Source: Kocuria rosea
GTDB lineage: Bacteria > Actinomycetota > Actinomycetes > Actinomycetales > Micrococcaceae
Reading direction: 5' to 3'
Assembly: GCF_006094695.1 (NCBI RefSeq)
Contig: NZ_CP035103.1
Location: 992,001 to 1,056,000 of the forward strand
Length of the DNA: 64,000 bases
A program made the translations under genes and the position numbers. Below, piece by piece: positions 18,293 through 25,902 of the stretch (the stretch's first letter is position 1; the number at the start of each line of letters is the position of its first letter). The notes below the pieces were generated by a model, which worked only from the letters and a program-made list of their open reading frames with translations, did not search any database and was not told where the DNA came from.

Positions 18293-19843
18293 TTGGCTAC
18301 TTTCACCGACCTTGGCGTGCCCGAGGCCCTTTCCGCCGTCCTCGCCCAGCAGGGCATCGAGCAGGCGTTCCCCATCCAGGAGAAGACCCTCCCCGACTCG
18401 CTGGCCGGCCGCGACGTGCTCGGCCGCGGCAAGACCGGCTCGGGCAAGACCGTGGCGTTCGCGCTGCCGCTCGTGTCCCGGCTCGCCGGACTGACCGGCA
18501 ACGGCGCCCGCGCCGCCCGGCGGGCCAACCGGCCCACCGGCCTGGTCCTGGCCCCCACCCGCGAGCTGGCCACCCAGATCGACCGCGCGATCGCCCCGCT
18601 GGCCGAGGCCGCCGGGCAGACGACCACCGTCATCTTCGGCGGAGTCTCCCAGCGCAACCAGGAGAAGGCGCTCGCCAAGGGCGCCGACATCGTCATCGCC
18701 TGCCCCGGCCGGCTCGAGGACCTGCTGAAGCAGAACGTCCTCACGCTCGACGACGTCCGCGTGACGGTCATCGACGAGGCCGACCACATGGCCGACATGG
18801 GCTTCCTGCCCGTGGTGACCCGCATCCTCAAGCGCACCCCCCAGGGCGGCCAGCGGCTGCTGTTCTCCGCGACGCTCGACGGCGGCGTGGACAAGCTCGT
18901 CAAGCAGTTCCTGTCCAACCCGGTCAAGCACTCCGTGGACGCCCCGCAGGCCTCCGTGTCCACCATGGACCACCACGTGCTCGTCGTGGACGCGGACGAG
19001 AAGCAGGAGCTCATCGAGGCCCTGGCCTCCGGCACCGGCCGCCGCGTGATGTTCACGCGCACCAAGCACCGCGCCAAGAAGATGGCCCGCAAGCTCAGCC
19101 AGATGGGCATCCCCGCCGTGGACCTGCACGGCAACCTGTCCCAGAACGCCCGCGACCGCAACCTGGCCCAGTTCTCCGCCGGTGACGTGCGCGTGCTCGT
19201 CGCCACCGACGTCGCCGCCCGCGGCGTGCACGTGGACGAGGTCGAGCTGGTCGTGCACATCGACCCGCCCACCGAGCACAAGTCCTACCTGCACCGCTCC
19301 GGGCGCACCGCCCGCGCCGGCGCCTCCGGCTCCGTGGTCACGGTGGCCACCAAGGAGGAGCGCCGCGAGGTCACGCAGCTCATGAAGGCCGCGGGCGTCA
19401 CCGCGAACTTCGACACCGTGACCGTCGGCTCCCCGGCCGTCACGGCGCTCGTGGGCGAGCTCGCCGACAAGGTCGCCTACGTGGCGCCGCCCGTCCAGGC
19501 GCAGGGCCGCCCGGCGAGCGGTCAGCGCTCCGGCGCCGGCCGTTCCGGTGGCCGTGCCGGCTCCGGCGGCAACCGCGGCCGCGGCGGACAGAACCGTTCC
19601 GAGCAGCCGCGCAGCGCCTCCCGCGACCAGCGCGGCGAGACCGGCAGCCGCGGAGGCTCCCGCCCCGGCAACGGCTCGGCCTCCCGCTCGGCGGCACCGG
19701 CCCGCTCGGCCGCGCCCAGCCGTTCCGCGGCGCCTGCGTACTCGACCGAGTCCGCGCCGGACCGCTCCACCCAGGCCGCGGCCCGTCGCCGCACCCGGAG
19801 CCCGCGCCGCGCGTCCTCCCCCCAGGGCACCGCGACCCGCTGA
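18293..19843 (+). CDS. DEAD-box ATP-dependent RNA helicase
   Basis: A 516-residue helicase with Q motif (FPIQEKTLP), Walker A (GKTGSGKT), PTRELATQ, DEAD box (VIDEADHMADMGF), SAT (LLFSAT) and, in the second RecA domain, VATDVAARGVHV and HRSGRTARAG. A C-terminal Arg/Gly/Ser-rich tail of about 120 residues probably binds RNA. It should unwind RNA duplexes in ribosome assembly or mRNA decay. The TTG at 18293 (then ATFTDLG) is chosen because the family begins there; a GTG at 18179 would add 38 residues. RNase J is encoded elsewhere in this window. Confidence 0.93.
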   Translation: MATFTDLGVPEALSAVLAQQGIEQAFPIQEKTLPDSLAGRDVLGRGKTGSGKTVAFALPLVSRLAGLTGNGARAARRANRPTGLVLAPTRELATQIDRAIAPLAEAAGQTTTVIFGGVSQRNQEKALAKGADIVIACPGRLEDLLKQNVLTLDDVRVTVIDEADHMADMGFLPVVTRILKRTPQGGQRLLFSATLDGGVDKLVKQFLSNPVKHSVDAPQASVSTMDHHVLVVDADEKQELIEALASGTGRRVMFTRTKHRAKKMARKLSQMGIPAVDLHGNLSQNARDRNLAQFSAGDVRVLVATDVAARGVHVDEVELVVHIDPPTEHKSYLHRSGRTARAGASGSVVTVATKEERREVTQLMKAAGVTANFDTVTVGSPAVTALVGELADKVAYVAPPVQAQGRPASGQRSGAGRSGGRAGSGGNRGRGGQNRSEQPRSASRDQRGETGSRGGSRPGNGSASRSAAPARSAAPSRSAAPAYSTESAPDRSTQAAARRRTRSPRRASSPQGTATR

Positions 19844-19858
19844 GCCTAGGCACCTCGC

Positions 19859-19916
19859 ACGAGGGCCCGTTCCCTGCCGCCCCGCATAGCGCGGACGGCA
19901 GGGAACGGGCCCTCGT
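19859..19916. terminator. Bidirectional terminator between helicase and HAD genes
   Basis: A perfect 21-bp stem (arm starts ACGAGGGCCCGTTCCCTGCC) with a 16-nt loop. It lies between convergent genes and can serve both. Confidence 0.9.
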
Positions 19917-19933
19917 CGTCGTGGTGGACCTCG

Positions 19934-20593
19934 TCAGACGGCCGGACCCAGCCCGCGCAGGAACTCCAGGGTGACGTCCGTGTGGGCGTCCACGAGCACC
20001 AGGCCGGGAGCGGGCTCCACGGGCAGCTCCCCGGGCACCACCACCACGGGCATCCCGGCGGCCGCCGCGCTCGCCGCCCCCGTCTGCGAGTCCTCGACCG
20101 CCACGCACCGTGCCGGGTCCACGCCCAGCCGCCGCGCCGCGAGCAGGTAGGGCTCCGGGTGCGGCTTGGCGTGCTCCACGTCCTCCTGCGAGACGACCAC
20201 CCGCAGCACCTCGGGCGCCCCGGACGCGGTGCCCTCCGCGACCACGGTCAGGGCGTTCGTCACCACGGCGCCGGGGATGCCGGCCCGCTCGAGCTCGGCC
20301 AGCAGGTCGCGCATGCCGGGCAGGAACGGGACCTCGCCCGTGAGCGAGGCCGCGACCTCCCGCCCGAGCTCGGCCGTGATGGCCTCGACGGTCCCCTCGG
20401 CGCCGCGCTCGACCATCAGCCGCGCCGACGCGGGCACCGTCCGGCCCAGCGTGGCGAGGTCGTCCTCGGTGCTCCAGCCGACGCCGTACCGGCCGGCCAC
20501 CGCCCGCTTGGCCACGGCCCACTGCGGTTCGGAGTTCACGAGGGTGCCGTCGTGGTCGAACAGGACGGCGGCGGGGAAGTCGGGGGCGCTCAC
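19934..20593 (-). CDS. HAD-superfamily phosphatase/beta-phosphoglucomutase-like (copy A)
   Basis: A 219-residue HAD hydrolase of the PGM/GPH type. Motif I is LFDHDGTLVNSEP (nucleophile and acid Asp), motif II is VTNA, the Lys is in AKPHPEPYL and motif IV is VAVEDSQTG. Substrate unknown; sugar or nucleoside phosphates are typical. The GTG at 20593 overlaps the stop of copy B (GTGA). The two neighbouring proteins are clearly related, pointing to tandem duplication. Confidence 0.88.
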   Translation of the reverse strand: MSAPDFPAAVLFDHDGTLVNSEPQWAVAKRAVAGRYGVGWSTEDDLATLGRTVPASARLMVERGAEGTVEAITAELGREVAASLTGEVPFLPGMRDLLAELERAGIPGAVVTNALTVVAEGTASGAPEVLRVVVSQEDVEHAKPHPEPYLLAARRLGVDPARCVAVEDSQTGAASAAAAGMPVVVVPGELPVEPAPGLVLVDAHTDVTLEFLRGLGPAV

Positions 20594-21303
20594 GGCCGGG
20601 TCTCCTGCACGGGGTGGAAGGGCGACGACGGGGACTGCGGGTCCAGCGAGCGCAGCAGCTCCAGGGTCAGCTCCCGGTGGGATCCCAGGTGCAGCAGCCC
20701 GGGGCCGCGCTCGACCTCCAGCTCGCCGGGGACGACCACCGTGGGGATGCCCGCCGCGACGCCCGCGGCGGCCCCGGCGGGGGAGTCCTCGACCACGACG
20801 CACCGGTGGGGGTCGACCCCGAGGCGGCGCGCCGCCGTGAGGTAGGCGTCCGGGTCCGGCTTGGGGCGGACCCCCTGCGCGTACTCGTCCGTGCCGATGA
20901 CGACCTGGAACAGGTCCTCCGGGGCGGTGGCCGCGGTGTGGTGGCCCATCGCCGAGCTCGCGTTGGTGACGATCGCCGCGGGGATCCCCGCGGCCGAGAG
21001 CTCCTCGAGGAGCTCCGCGATCCCGTCGATGAAGGTCAATTCGGTGTCCTCCAGGACGCGGACGCTGTGCTCGAAGACCGCCCGGAACAGCTCGTCCGGA
21101 CCGAGCGGCACGCCGACCCGCTGCAGCCGGTCGATCGTCGCGGCGACCGGCCGGCCCAGGGTCGCGAGCGAGTCCTCGGGGGTCCAGAGCCGTCCGTGCT
21201 CGGCGGCGAGGTTCTGCTTGGCGCGGTCCCAGAGCGGCTCGGTGTCGACGAGGGTCCCGTCGTGGTCGAAGAGGACGGCGTGCGGGAATCCGGGGGAGGG
21301 CAT
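20590..21303 (-). CDS. HAD-superfamily phosphatase (copy B)
   Basis: A 237-residue HAD hydrolase similar to copy A throughout: LFDHDGTLVDTEP, VTNAS, RPKPDPDAYL and VVVEDSPAG cover motifs I, II, III and IV. It shares with copy A the rare stretches RLGVDP.RC and VVVPGEL.VE, confirming paralogy. The ATG at 21303 has TAGGCT 7 nt upstream and a GGAG in between, so either leaderless or leadered translation is possible. It is divergent from the membrane-protein gene at 21372. Confidence 0.88.
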   Translation of the reverse strand: MPSPGFPHAVLFDHDGTLVDTEPLWDRAKQNLAAEHGRLWTPEDSLATLGRPVAATIDRLQRVGVPLGPDELFRAVFEHSVRVLEDTELTFIDGIAELLEELSAAGIPAAIVTNASSAMGHHTAATAPEDLFQVVIGTDEYAQGVRPKPDPDAYLTAARRLGVDPHRCVVVEDSPAGAAAGVAAGIPTVVVPGELEVERGPGLLHLGSHRELTLELLRSLDPQSPSSPFHPVQETRP

Positions 21304-21310
21304 GCGCTCC

Positions 21311-21316
21311 AGCCTA
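21311..21316 (-). promoter_or_regulatory. Predicted -10 box for HAD copy B
   Basis: TAGGCT on the minus strand, 7 nt before the ATG at 21303. A matching TAGACT faces the other way 43 bp to the right, making a compact divergent promoter pair. Confidence 0.45.
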
Positions 21317-21358
21317 CCGGGGCGCCCGCGGGCGGGTCTCCGGCGGGAGGCCCGTCGA

Positions 21359-21364
21359 TAGACT
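21359..21364 (+). promoter_or_regulatory. Predicted -10 box of a leaderless promoter (membrane-protein gene)
   Basis: TAGACT, then 7 nt, then GTG at 21372. Confidence 0.5.
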
Positions 21365-21371
21365 GGCGGGC

Positions 21372-21905
21372 GTGGAAACAGCCCTCGACCGCGTGCCGCA
21401 CCGTCCCGCCGTCCTGCAGCGCGCCGTGCCCGTCCTCGGGGTCCCCGCGGCCCTGCTGCTCGGGGTGTGGGTGGCCGTGGGCCGCGGCCTGGCCGGAGCC
21501 GCCGGTGACCTGGTGCTGCTCTACACGCTGACGCTGGCCCTGCCGCTGACCGCGCTGCTCGTGGTGGCCGGGGTGCTGCTGCGCAGGGACGCCCGCGCCC
21601 ACGTCCCGGCCGGGGCGTCCCTGCGGTCCTCGCTGACGGTGCTCGCCGCATGGGCCGTGCTCCTCGGCTTCGGCGCCGTCCTCCCGGACCGCGTGGACGG
21701 CGCCGGCGCGTCCGTGCTGACCCGGGCCACCGCCCCCGTCCACCTGGGCCTGTCCGCAGGGTTCGCCAACACCCTCGGCATCCTCTCGTTCGTCCTGGCG
21801 ACCGCCGCCGTGGTGCTCGCCGCGACCGACCTGCGCCGGACCCGCCGGGTCCAGCGCGGGGAGCCGCTCAACGAGGACGAGATCCTGGACCGGCAGGGGC
21901 TGTGA
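21372..21905 (+). CDS. Conserved hypothetical membrane protein
   Basis: A 177-residue protein with four hydrophobic segments (about 18-38, 45-67, 84-103 and 125-148) and a polar C-terminus ending NEDEILDRQGL. No recognisable family motif. The GTG start at 21372 fits a leaderless transcript. It precedes the DinB gene by 67 bp and may be co-transcribed with it. Confidence 0.65.
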   Translation: METALDRVPHRPAVLQRAVPVLGVPAALLLGVWVAVGRGLAGAAGDLVLLYTLTLALPLTALLVVAGVLLRRDARAHVPAGASLRSSLTVLAAWAVLLGFGAVLPDRVDGAGASVLTRATAPVHLGLSAGFANTLGILSFVLATAAVVLAATDLRRTRRVQRGEPLNEDEILDRQGL

Positions 21906-21960
21906 CCCGCCCGGCCCGCCCCGTCCGCCGCGGGACCTCGCCGCACCCGGTGGGCCCGGG

Positions 21961-21966
21961 TACATT
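21961..21966 (+). promoter_or_regulatory. Predicted -10 box of a leaderless promoter (DinB gene)
   Basis: TACATT, then 6 nt, then ATG at 21973. Confidence 0.5.
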
Positions 21967-21972
21967 GGCCGC

Positions 21973-22524
21973 ATGACCACCGAGCGCCCCGGAACCCCCG
22001 ACACCTCCCCGGTCCCTCCGGAGACCAAGGACTGGACCGTGGTGCTCGACCGGGGCTGTCCCGACTGCGGGTTCGACCCGGACTACGACGTCACGAGCAC
22101 GGGGGAGCGGGCGCGGGCCACGGTCGAGCGCTGGGCGGCGGTCCTCGACCGCCTGGGCATGACGGACCGGCCCCGCCCGGGGACGTGGTCCCCGCTGGAG
22201 TACGCCTGCCACGTCCGGGACCTCTGCCGGGTCTTCCGCGAGCGGCTGCGGCTCATGCTCGACGAGCAGGACCCGGTCTTCGCGGACTGGGACCAGGACG
22301 CCGCGGCGGTCGAGGGGCAGTACAACCTGCAGGACCCCTACGAGGTCTCCGGGGAGCTCGCGCAGGAGGTCCGCGCCACCGCGGACGCCTTCGACGCCGT
22401 GACCGGGGAGCAGTGGGCCCGGACCGGCAGGCGCGGGGACGGCAAGGACTTCACCGTGGCGAGCTTCGCGGCGTACTTCCTGCACGACGTCGAGCACCAC
22501 CTGCGCGTCGACGTCCGCGGCTGA
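21973..22524 (+). CDS. DinB-family protein
   Basis: A 183-residue protein of the DinB/YfiT four-helix fold. It has the metal-binding His in SPLEYACHVRDL and the C-terminal FLHDVEHHLRV pair, and W-T-V-V-L-D-R-G-C-P-D-C-G-F-D near the N-terminus, as in actinobacterial members. Several DinB relatives are thiol-dependent S-transferases (bacillithiol or mycothiol), so a mycothiol link is possible. Function not established. Confidence 0.82.
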   Translation: MTTERPGTPDTSPVPPETKDWTVVLDRGCPDCGFDPDYDVTSTGERARATVERWAAVLDRLGMTDRPRPGTWSPLEYACHVRDLCRVFRERLRLMLDEQDPVFADWDQDAAAVEGQYNLQDPYEVSGELAQEVRATADAFDAVTGEQWARTGRRGDGKDFTVASFAAYFLHDVEHHLRVDVRG

Positions 22525-22572
22525 GCCGGCCCCGGCCGCACCTCCCGGCGCGGACGGGCCGGGCGGGCACGT

Positions 22573-23001
22573 TCAGCCGAGGTGCACGGTCCCGTCGTCG
22601 TCGATCCGCCACCCCGGGTTGTGCGCGATCTCCCACACCACGCCGTTGGGATCGGCGACGTGCGCGTGGAAGATGCCCCCGAAGGCGCCCGGCCGCGGGC
22701 TCGTGAGCACGGTCCCGCCCGCGGCGCTCATCGCGTCGACGCTCGCGCGCACCGCGGCCTCGCCGTCCACGTTGTGCGCGAGCGTCACGCCCTGCGCCGG
22801 GGTGGCCGATGGGAGGCCCAGGTCCTCGGCGAACTTCCCGGCGTCGAAGAGACCCAGGACCGTCCCCGGGGCGATCTGGAAGAAGAGGATCTCGCCCGGG
22901 ACGTCGAGCAGCGGCTCCCAGCCGAGACCCCGCGCGTAGAACTCGCGGGCGGCGTCGAGGTCCGGGGTGGACAGGGTGAGGAAGTGCACGCGAGGATCCA
23001 C
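22573..23001 (-). CDS. VOC-family (glyoxalase/bleomycin resistance-like) protein
   Basis: A 142-residue vicinal-oxygen-chelate protein with two beta-alpha-beta-beta-beta units: [26 protein letters not shown] and, in the second half, [23 protein letters not shown]. The His/Glu positions for a metal are there, but the substrate is unknown. The GTG at 23001 (MDPRVHF) is the family start. It converges on the DinB gene. Confidence 0.85.
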   Translation of the reverse strand: MDPRVHFLTLSTPDLDAAREFYARGLGWEPLLDVPGEILFFQIAPGTVLGLFDAGKFAEDLGLPSATPAQGVTLAHNVDGEAAVRASVDAMSAAGGTVLTSPRPGAFGGIFHAHVADPNGVVWEIAHNPGWRIDDDGTVHLG

Positions 23002-23331
23002 AGCGGTCCTTCGGTCGGGCCCGGCCCCGGTGAGCGGGACGGACGGGGTGGCGCGCCCGGTGTCGGGCCGAGGACGCGCACCGGGTCGGAGCTCACCGGG
23101 CGAGGGTGCACAGGGTGCGCCGGCGGAGCCGTTGCGGGCGCACCGGCGGCCGGCGACGAGGCTCCCGCCCCATTCTGCCCGGGCGGCCCGTGTGCGGCCA
23201 GGGACCGTGCCGGCCCTCGCGCCGGGCGGCGTCATCTCCCGGGCCGCCCGGCGCCGACCAGATAGTCTCGAGGGCAGCACCGACGGGCGCGGACCGTTCG
23301 CCCGGGAGCGCCGGAGGACGGGACGAGGCAC
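23002..23331. other. Divergent intergenic region (VOC / CDP-alcohol transferase)
   Basis: No gene seen. A perfect 10-bp hairpin (GCCGGGCGGC arms, 23221-23252) lies just upstream of a TAGTCT box (23263-23268), a candidate -10 for the plus-strand gene with a leader of about 60 nt. The stretch next to the VOC gene is very G+C-rich and featureless. Confidence 0.4.
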
Positions 23332-23940
23332 ATGGCACAGCAGCACCAGGACGCGGTCGAGCCGGCGGAGTCGCCGTACTACGACCGGGTGCTCACGGTG
23401 CCCAACGTGGTCTCGGTGGTGCGGTTCGCGCTCATCGTCCCGGCCGTTCTGGCCGTCCTCGACATCGACGAGCGGCCGGTGCGCGCGCTGGTCCTCGTCG
23501 CCCTCTTCTCCCTGACGGACTGGGTCGACGGCGCCCTGGCCCGGGCGCTCCGGCAGCGCAGCCGGGTCGGGGAGGTCATGGACCCCATTGCCGACCGGCT
23601 GGGGACCGTGGCGATCGCCGTGGCCGCGAGCATCGTCGGGCTGTTCCCCTGGTGGGTGCTGATCGTCATCGCGGTCGTCGACGTCGTGGTGGGGATCGCC
23701 ACCCTGGTCCGGCGGTCCCTCGGCACCCTGCGGGTCACGACGGTCGGCAAGGCGAAGACCGCCCTGCTCATGGTGGGGACCGTGCTCGTCCTGGCGGGGC
23801 CCGCCTGGTCCACCCCCGAGGTGACGGACGTCGGCCGGGTCATGGTCCAGGTGGCGGCCGTCCTGCACGTCCTGGCGGGCGTGCAGTACTTCCGCCAGGC
23901 CCTCCGAGGTCAGGCCGACGCCGGCGGCACGGCGAGGTAG
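23332..23940 (+). CDS. CDP-alcohol phosphatidyltransferase family protein
   Basis: A 202-residue integral membrane enzyme. The diagnostic motif D-G-X2-A-R-X8-G-X3-D-X3-D is present as [26 protein letters not shown]. These enzymes transfer a phosphatidyl group from CDP-diacylglycerol to an alcohol (glycerol-3-phosphate, inositol phosphate and so on); the acceptor cannot be deduced, though PgsA-like sequences are closest by eye. The ATG follows GGGACGAGG. The last 31 bp overlap the convergent glucokinase gene. Confidence 0.88.
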   Translation: MAQQHQDAVEPAESPYYDRVLTVPNVVSVVRFALIVPAVLAVLDIDERPVRALVLVALFSLTDWVDGALARALRQRSRVGEVMDPIADRLGTVAIAVAASIVGLFPWWVLIVIAVVDVVVGIATLVRRSLGTLRVTTVGKAKTALLMVGTVLVLAGPAWSTPEVTDVGRVMVQVAAVLHVLAGVQYFRQALRGQADAGGTAR

Positions 23941-24746
23941 GCGTGCCGGGCGGCGCCGATGATGCCCGCCGCGTTGCGCAGCTCGGCCGGGACGACGCGC
24001 GTGTCCAGGCGCAGACGGGGCAGGAAGTCCTCGTGCCGGGCGGAGATCCCGCCGCCGACCACGATCAGGTCCGGTGAGAAGAGGAACTCCAGGTGCGCGA
24101 AGTACTGCTGGAGACGCTCGGCGTAGTCCGGCCAGTCCAGTCCCTCCCGTTCCCGGGCCACCGCCGAGGCCCGCACCTCGGCGTCGACCCCGCCGAGCTC
24201 CAGGTGGCCCAGTTCGACGTTGGGCACGAGCTTCCCGTCCACGAACAGCGCCGAGCCGATGCCGGTGCCCAGGGTGATGACCAGGACGGTGCCGGTGGTC
24301 CCGCGTCCGGCGCCGTAGCGGAGCTCGGCCAGGCCCGCGGCGTCGGCGTCGTTGAGGACGTGGACGGTGCGTCCCAGCCGCTCCGTGAGGAACCGGTGGA
24401 CGTCCAGGCCGATCCACGCGTCGTCGATGTTCGCGGCGGAGCGGGCCACGCCGTGGCGGATGATCGCGGGGAGCGCCACTCCCACGCTGGCCTCCGGGTG
24501 CGGGGCCTGGGGGCTCGCGGCGAGCTCCTGCACGATGAGCACGAGCTGCTCGGCCAGGGCCTCCGGTGTGGCAGGGAGGGGCGTGGGACGCTGGAGGACC
24601 GGGGTGGTCAGCTCGCCGTCGGCCATGTCCACGGCCGCGTACTTGATCAGGGTGCCGCCGACGTCCACCCCGATGTGGTGCCGGTGCAGGGTCGACCAGC
24701 CGGCCGGCGCGGGGGGTGGGACGGGGCGGGGCGAGAGATGGGCCAT
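23910..24746 (-). CDS. ppgK: Polyphosphate glucokinase (ROK family)
   Basis: A 278-residue ROK kinase that phosphorylates glucose with polyphosphate or [19 protein letters not shown] is the phosphate-1 motif, [10 protein letters not shown] carries the catalytic Asp, [28 protein letters not shown] matches PpgK closely, and [15 protein letters not shown] closes the site. The ATG at 24746 is preceded by TAGGAT only 5 nt away. The last 31 bp overlap the CDP-alcohol transferase gene tail-to-tail. Confidence 0.94.
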   Translation of the reverse strand: MAHLSPRPVPPPAPAGWSTLHRHHIGVDVGGTLIKYAAVDMADGELTTPVLQRPTPLPATPEALAEQLVLIVQELAASPQAPHPEASVGVALPAIIRHGVARSAANIDDAWIGLDVHRFLTERLGRTVHVLNDADAAGLAELRYGAGRGTTGTVLVITLGTGIGSALFVDGKLVPNVELGHLELGGVDAEVRASAVAREREGLDWPDYAERLQQYFAHLEFLFSPDLIVVGGGISARHEDFLPRLRLDTRVVPAELRNAAGIIGAARHAYLAVPPASA

Positions 24747-24751
24747 CCGAC

Positions 24752-24757
24752 ATCCTA
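24752..24757 (-). promoter_or_regulatory. Predicted -10 box for ppgK
   Basis: TAGGAT on the minus strand, 5 nt before the ATG at 24746; slightly short for a leaderless start but no ribosome-binding site is visible. Confidence 0.4.
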
Positions 24758-24955
24758 GGGTCGAGGTGGGGGCACGGGGACGACGACGGGCGCGCTGCGT
24801 CCGGCTTGCTGCGCCCGACCGGGTGCGGGCCGTCGTCGGGGCCGGCACCCCGGACCATTCTGCCACCGCGGCCGCCGGGGCCGTGGAGGTGGCGCCGCGC
24901 GCGAGGCACGGCTCGGGGGGCTCCGAGGAGGATCCGCCGCGGTGGAGGTGCCGGC

Positions 24956-25279
24956 TCAGGCGCGCGGCCAGAGGCCCGGCGCGCTGCCGCGGTCCTGCGG
25001 GCCGGCGTCGTCCCGGGAGCCCGCGTCGATCTCCCACGAGAACGGGACCCGGGCGACGGGCGCGTCCCGGACGAGTCCGTTGACCGCGCGGGCGAGCAGG
25101 TCGCGGTGGGCGGCCGGCAGCCTCAGGCACCCGTGCAGGTACGCGTCGACCTCCAGCATCCCGGCCTCGCCGCCGAGCTGGAAGCAGTGCCACCAGACCC
25201 GGGCCGCGTCGAGACCGGCGCGCTCGACGGCGTGCCGGGCGAGGCGTGCCTGCACGGCTCCGATCCTGTCGTCGTCCAC
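24956..25279 (-). CDS. Small conserved hypothetical protein
   Basis: A 107-residue acidic cytosolic protein. Its first 85 residues look well folded ([56 protein letters not shown]), and similar small proteins occur in Micrococcaceae, which I recall only as hypothetical. The GTG at 25279 is preceded by GGGGGGA. It lies alone between ppgK and the non-coding stretch. Confidence 0.55.
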   Translation of the reverse strand: MDDDRIGAVQARLARHAVERAGLDAARVWWHCFQLGGEAGMLEVDAYLHGCLRLPAAHRDLLARAVNGLVRDAPVARVPFSWEIDAGSRDDAGPQDRGSAPGLWPRA

Positions 25280-25530
25280 GGTCCCCCCTCACTGCGGTGC
25301 GTCGCTCCGAGGACGGTCCCGGACCGGGCGCGACGCTGCGCAGCGGTCCGGGACCGTCCGTGGCGGCGCGGTGGCGCCGCCGCCCCCATCATGGTTCCGG
25401 GTGGGCCCTCGGGGCACCACACGGAGCCCGGGTGCGTGCGTTTTCCGGACCGTCGGTGCTTCCTCCGGACGCCCGGGGCCGGACGGCACCACCGACAGGG
25501 CCGGGCGGAGCGGGGTGCGGGGGTGCCGGC

Positions 25531-25598
25531 GGACGAGGCCGGCACACAGAAGCGGACGAGGCCGGCACACAGAAGCGGACGAGGCCGGCACACAGAAG
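25531..25598. repeat. 3 x 23-bp tandem repeat
   Basis: Unit begins GGACGAGGCCGGCACACAGA and repeats three times with only the last base altered. It is non-coding and borders a hairpin. Confidence 0.92.
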
Positions 25599-25632
25599 GG
25601 GAGCGGGGCGGCCCCCAGCCGGCCCCGCTCCC
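25599..25632. terminator. Hairpin next to the 23-bp repeats
   Basis: GGGAGCGGGGC and its complement around a 12-nt loop. It may end transcription from the SulP gene (stop at 25903) or from the orphan promoter region near 25800. Confidence 0.5.
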
Positions 25633-25799
25633 TACTGCTCCCGCGCCCGGACCCGATGCGGGTGACGCCCCCCGGAGTCCGGAGGCGGCGCGCTGTCGGT
25701 CGACGGTGCGGGAGCCGGGGGATGATCCTTGGCGGACCACAGAATCCCCTGGTGAGAAGCAACGATGCTCCATCCCACGGCGTACGGCAAGACCCGTCG

Positions 25800-25815
25800 T
25801 GTGACCCAGTTCACA
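25800..25815. promoter_or_regulatory. CRP/GlxR-like palindrome
   Basis: TGTGA-N6-TCACA, a perfect match to the CRP-family core. No start codon of a recognised gene is close: the nearest downstream on the minus strand is at 25279. Confidence 0.6.
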
Positions 25816-25902
25816 TGCAGACACAAAGGGTTGTGATCGCAAATGCATGGGTCGGCAGAGTGCGCCGGGGGGTGGTGCCGCGGCTCGGCCCCTCGGGTCG
25901 GG

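Larger units (their letters stand above)
25280..25902. other. 620-bp non-coding region with repeats and a CRP-like site
   Basis: No gene is supported: frames here have atypical composition. It contains three 23-bp tandem repeats (25531-25598), a perfect 11-bp hairpin (25599-25632) and a perfect CRP/GlxR-type palindrome (25800-25815). The part around 25740-25860 is less G+C-rich than the surroundings, as promoters often are. A small RNA or long leader is possible. Confidence 0.5.

Noticed and set aside
25531..25598. Possible CRISPR-like repeats
   Set aside because: Copies are directly adjacent with no spacers and no cas genes are present.
25123..25848. 241-codon minus-strand frame in the 620-bp gap
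   Set aside because: It translates the tandem repeat and hairpin, has no ribosome-binding site and overlaps the 24956-25279 gene in another frame.
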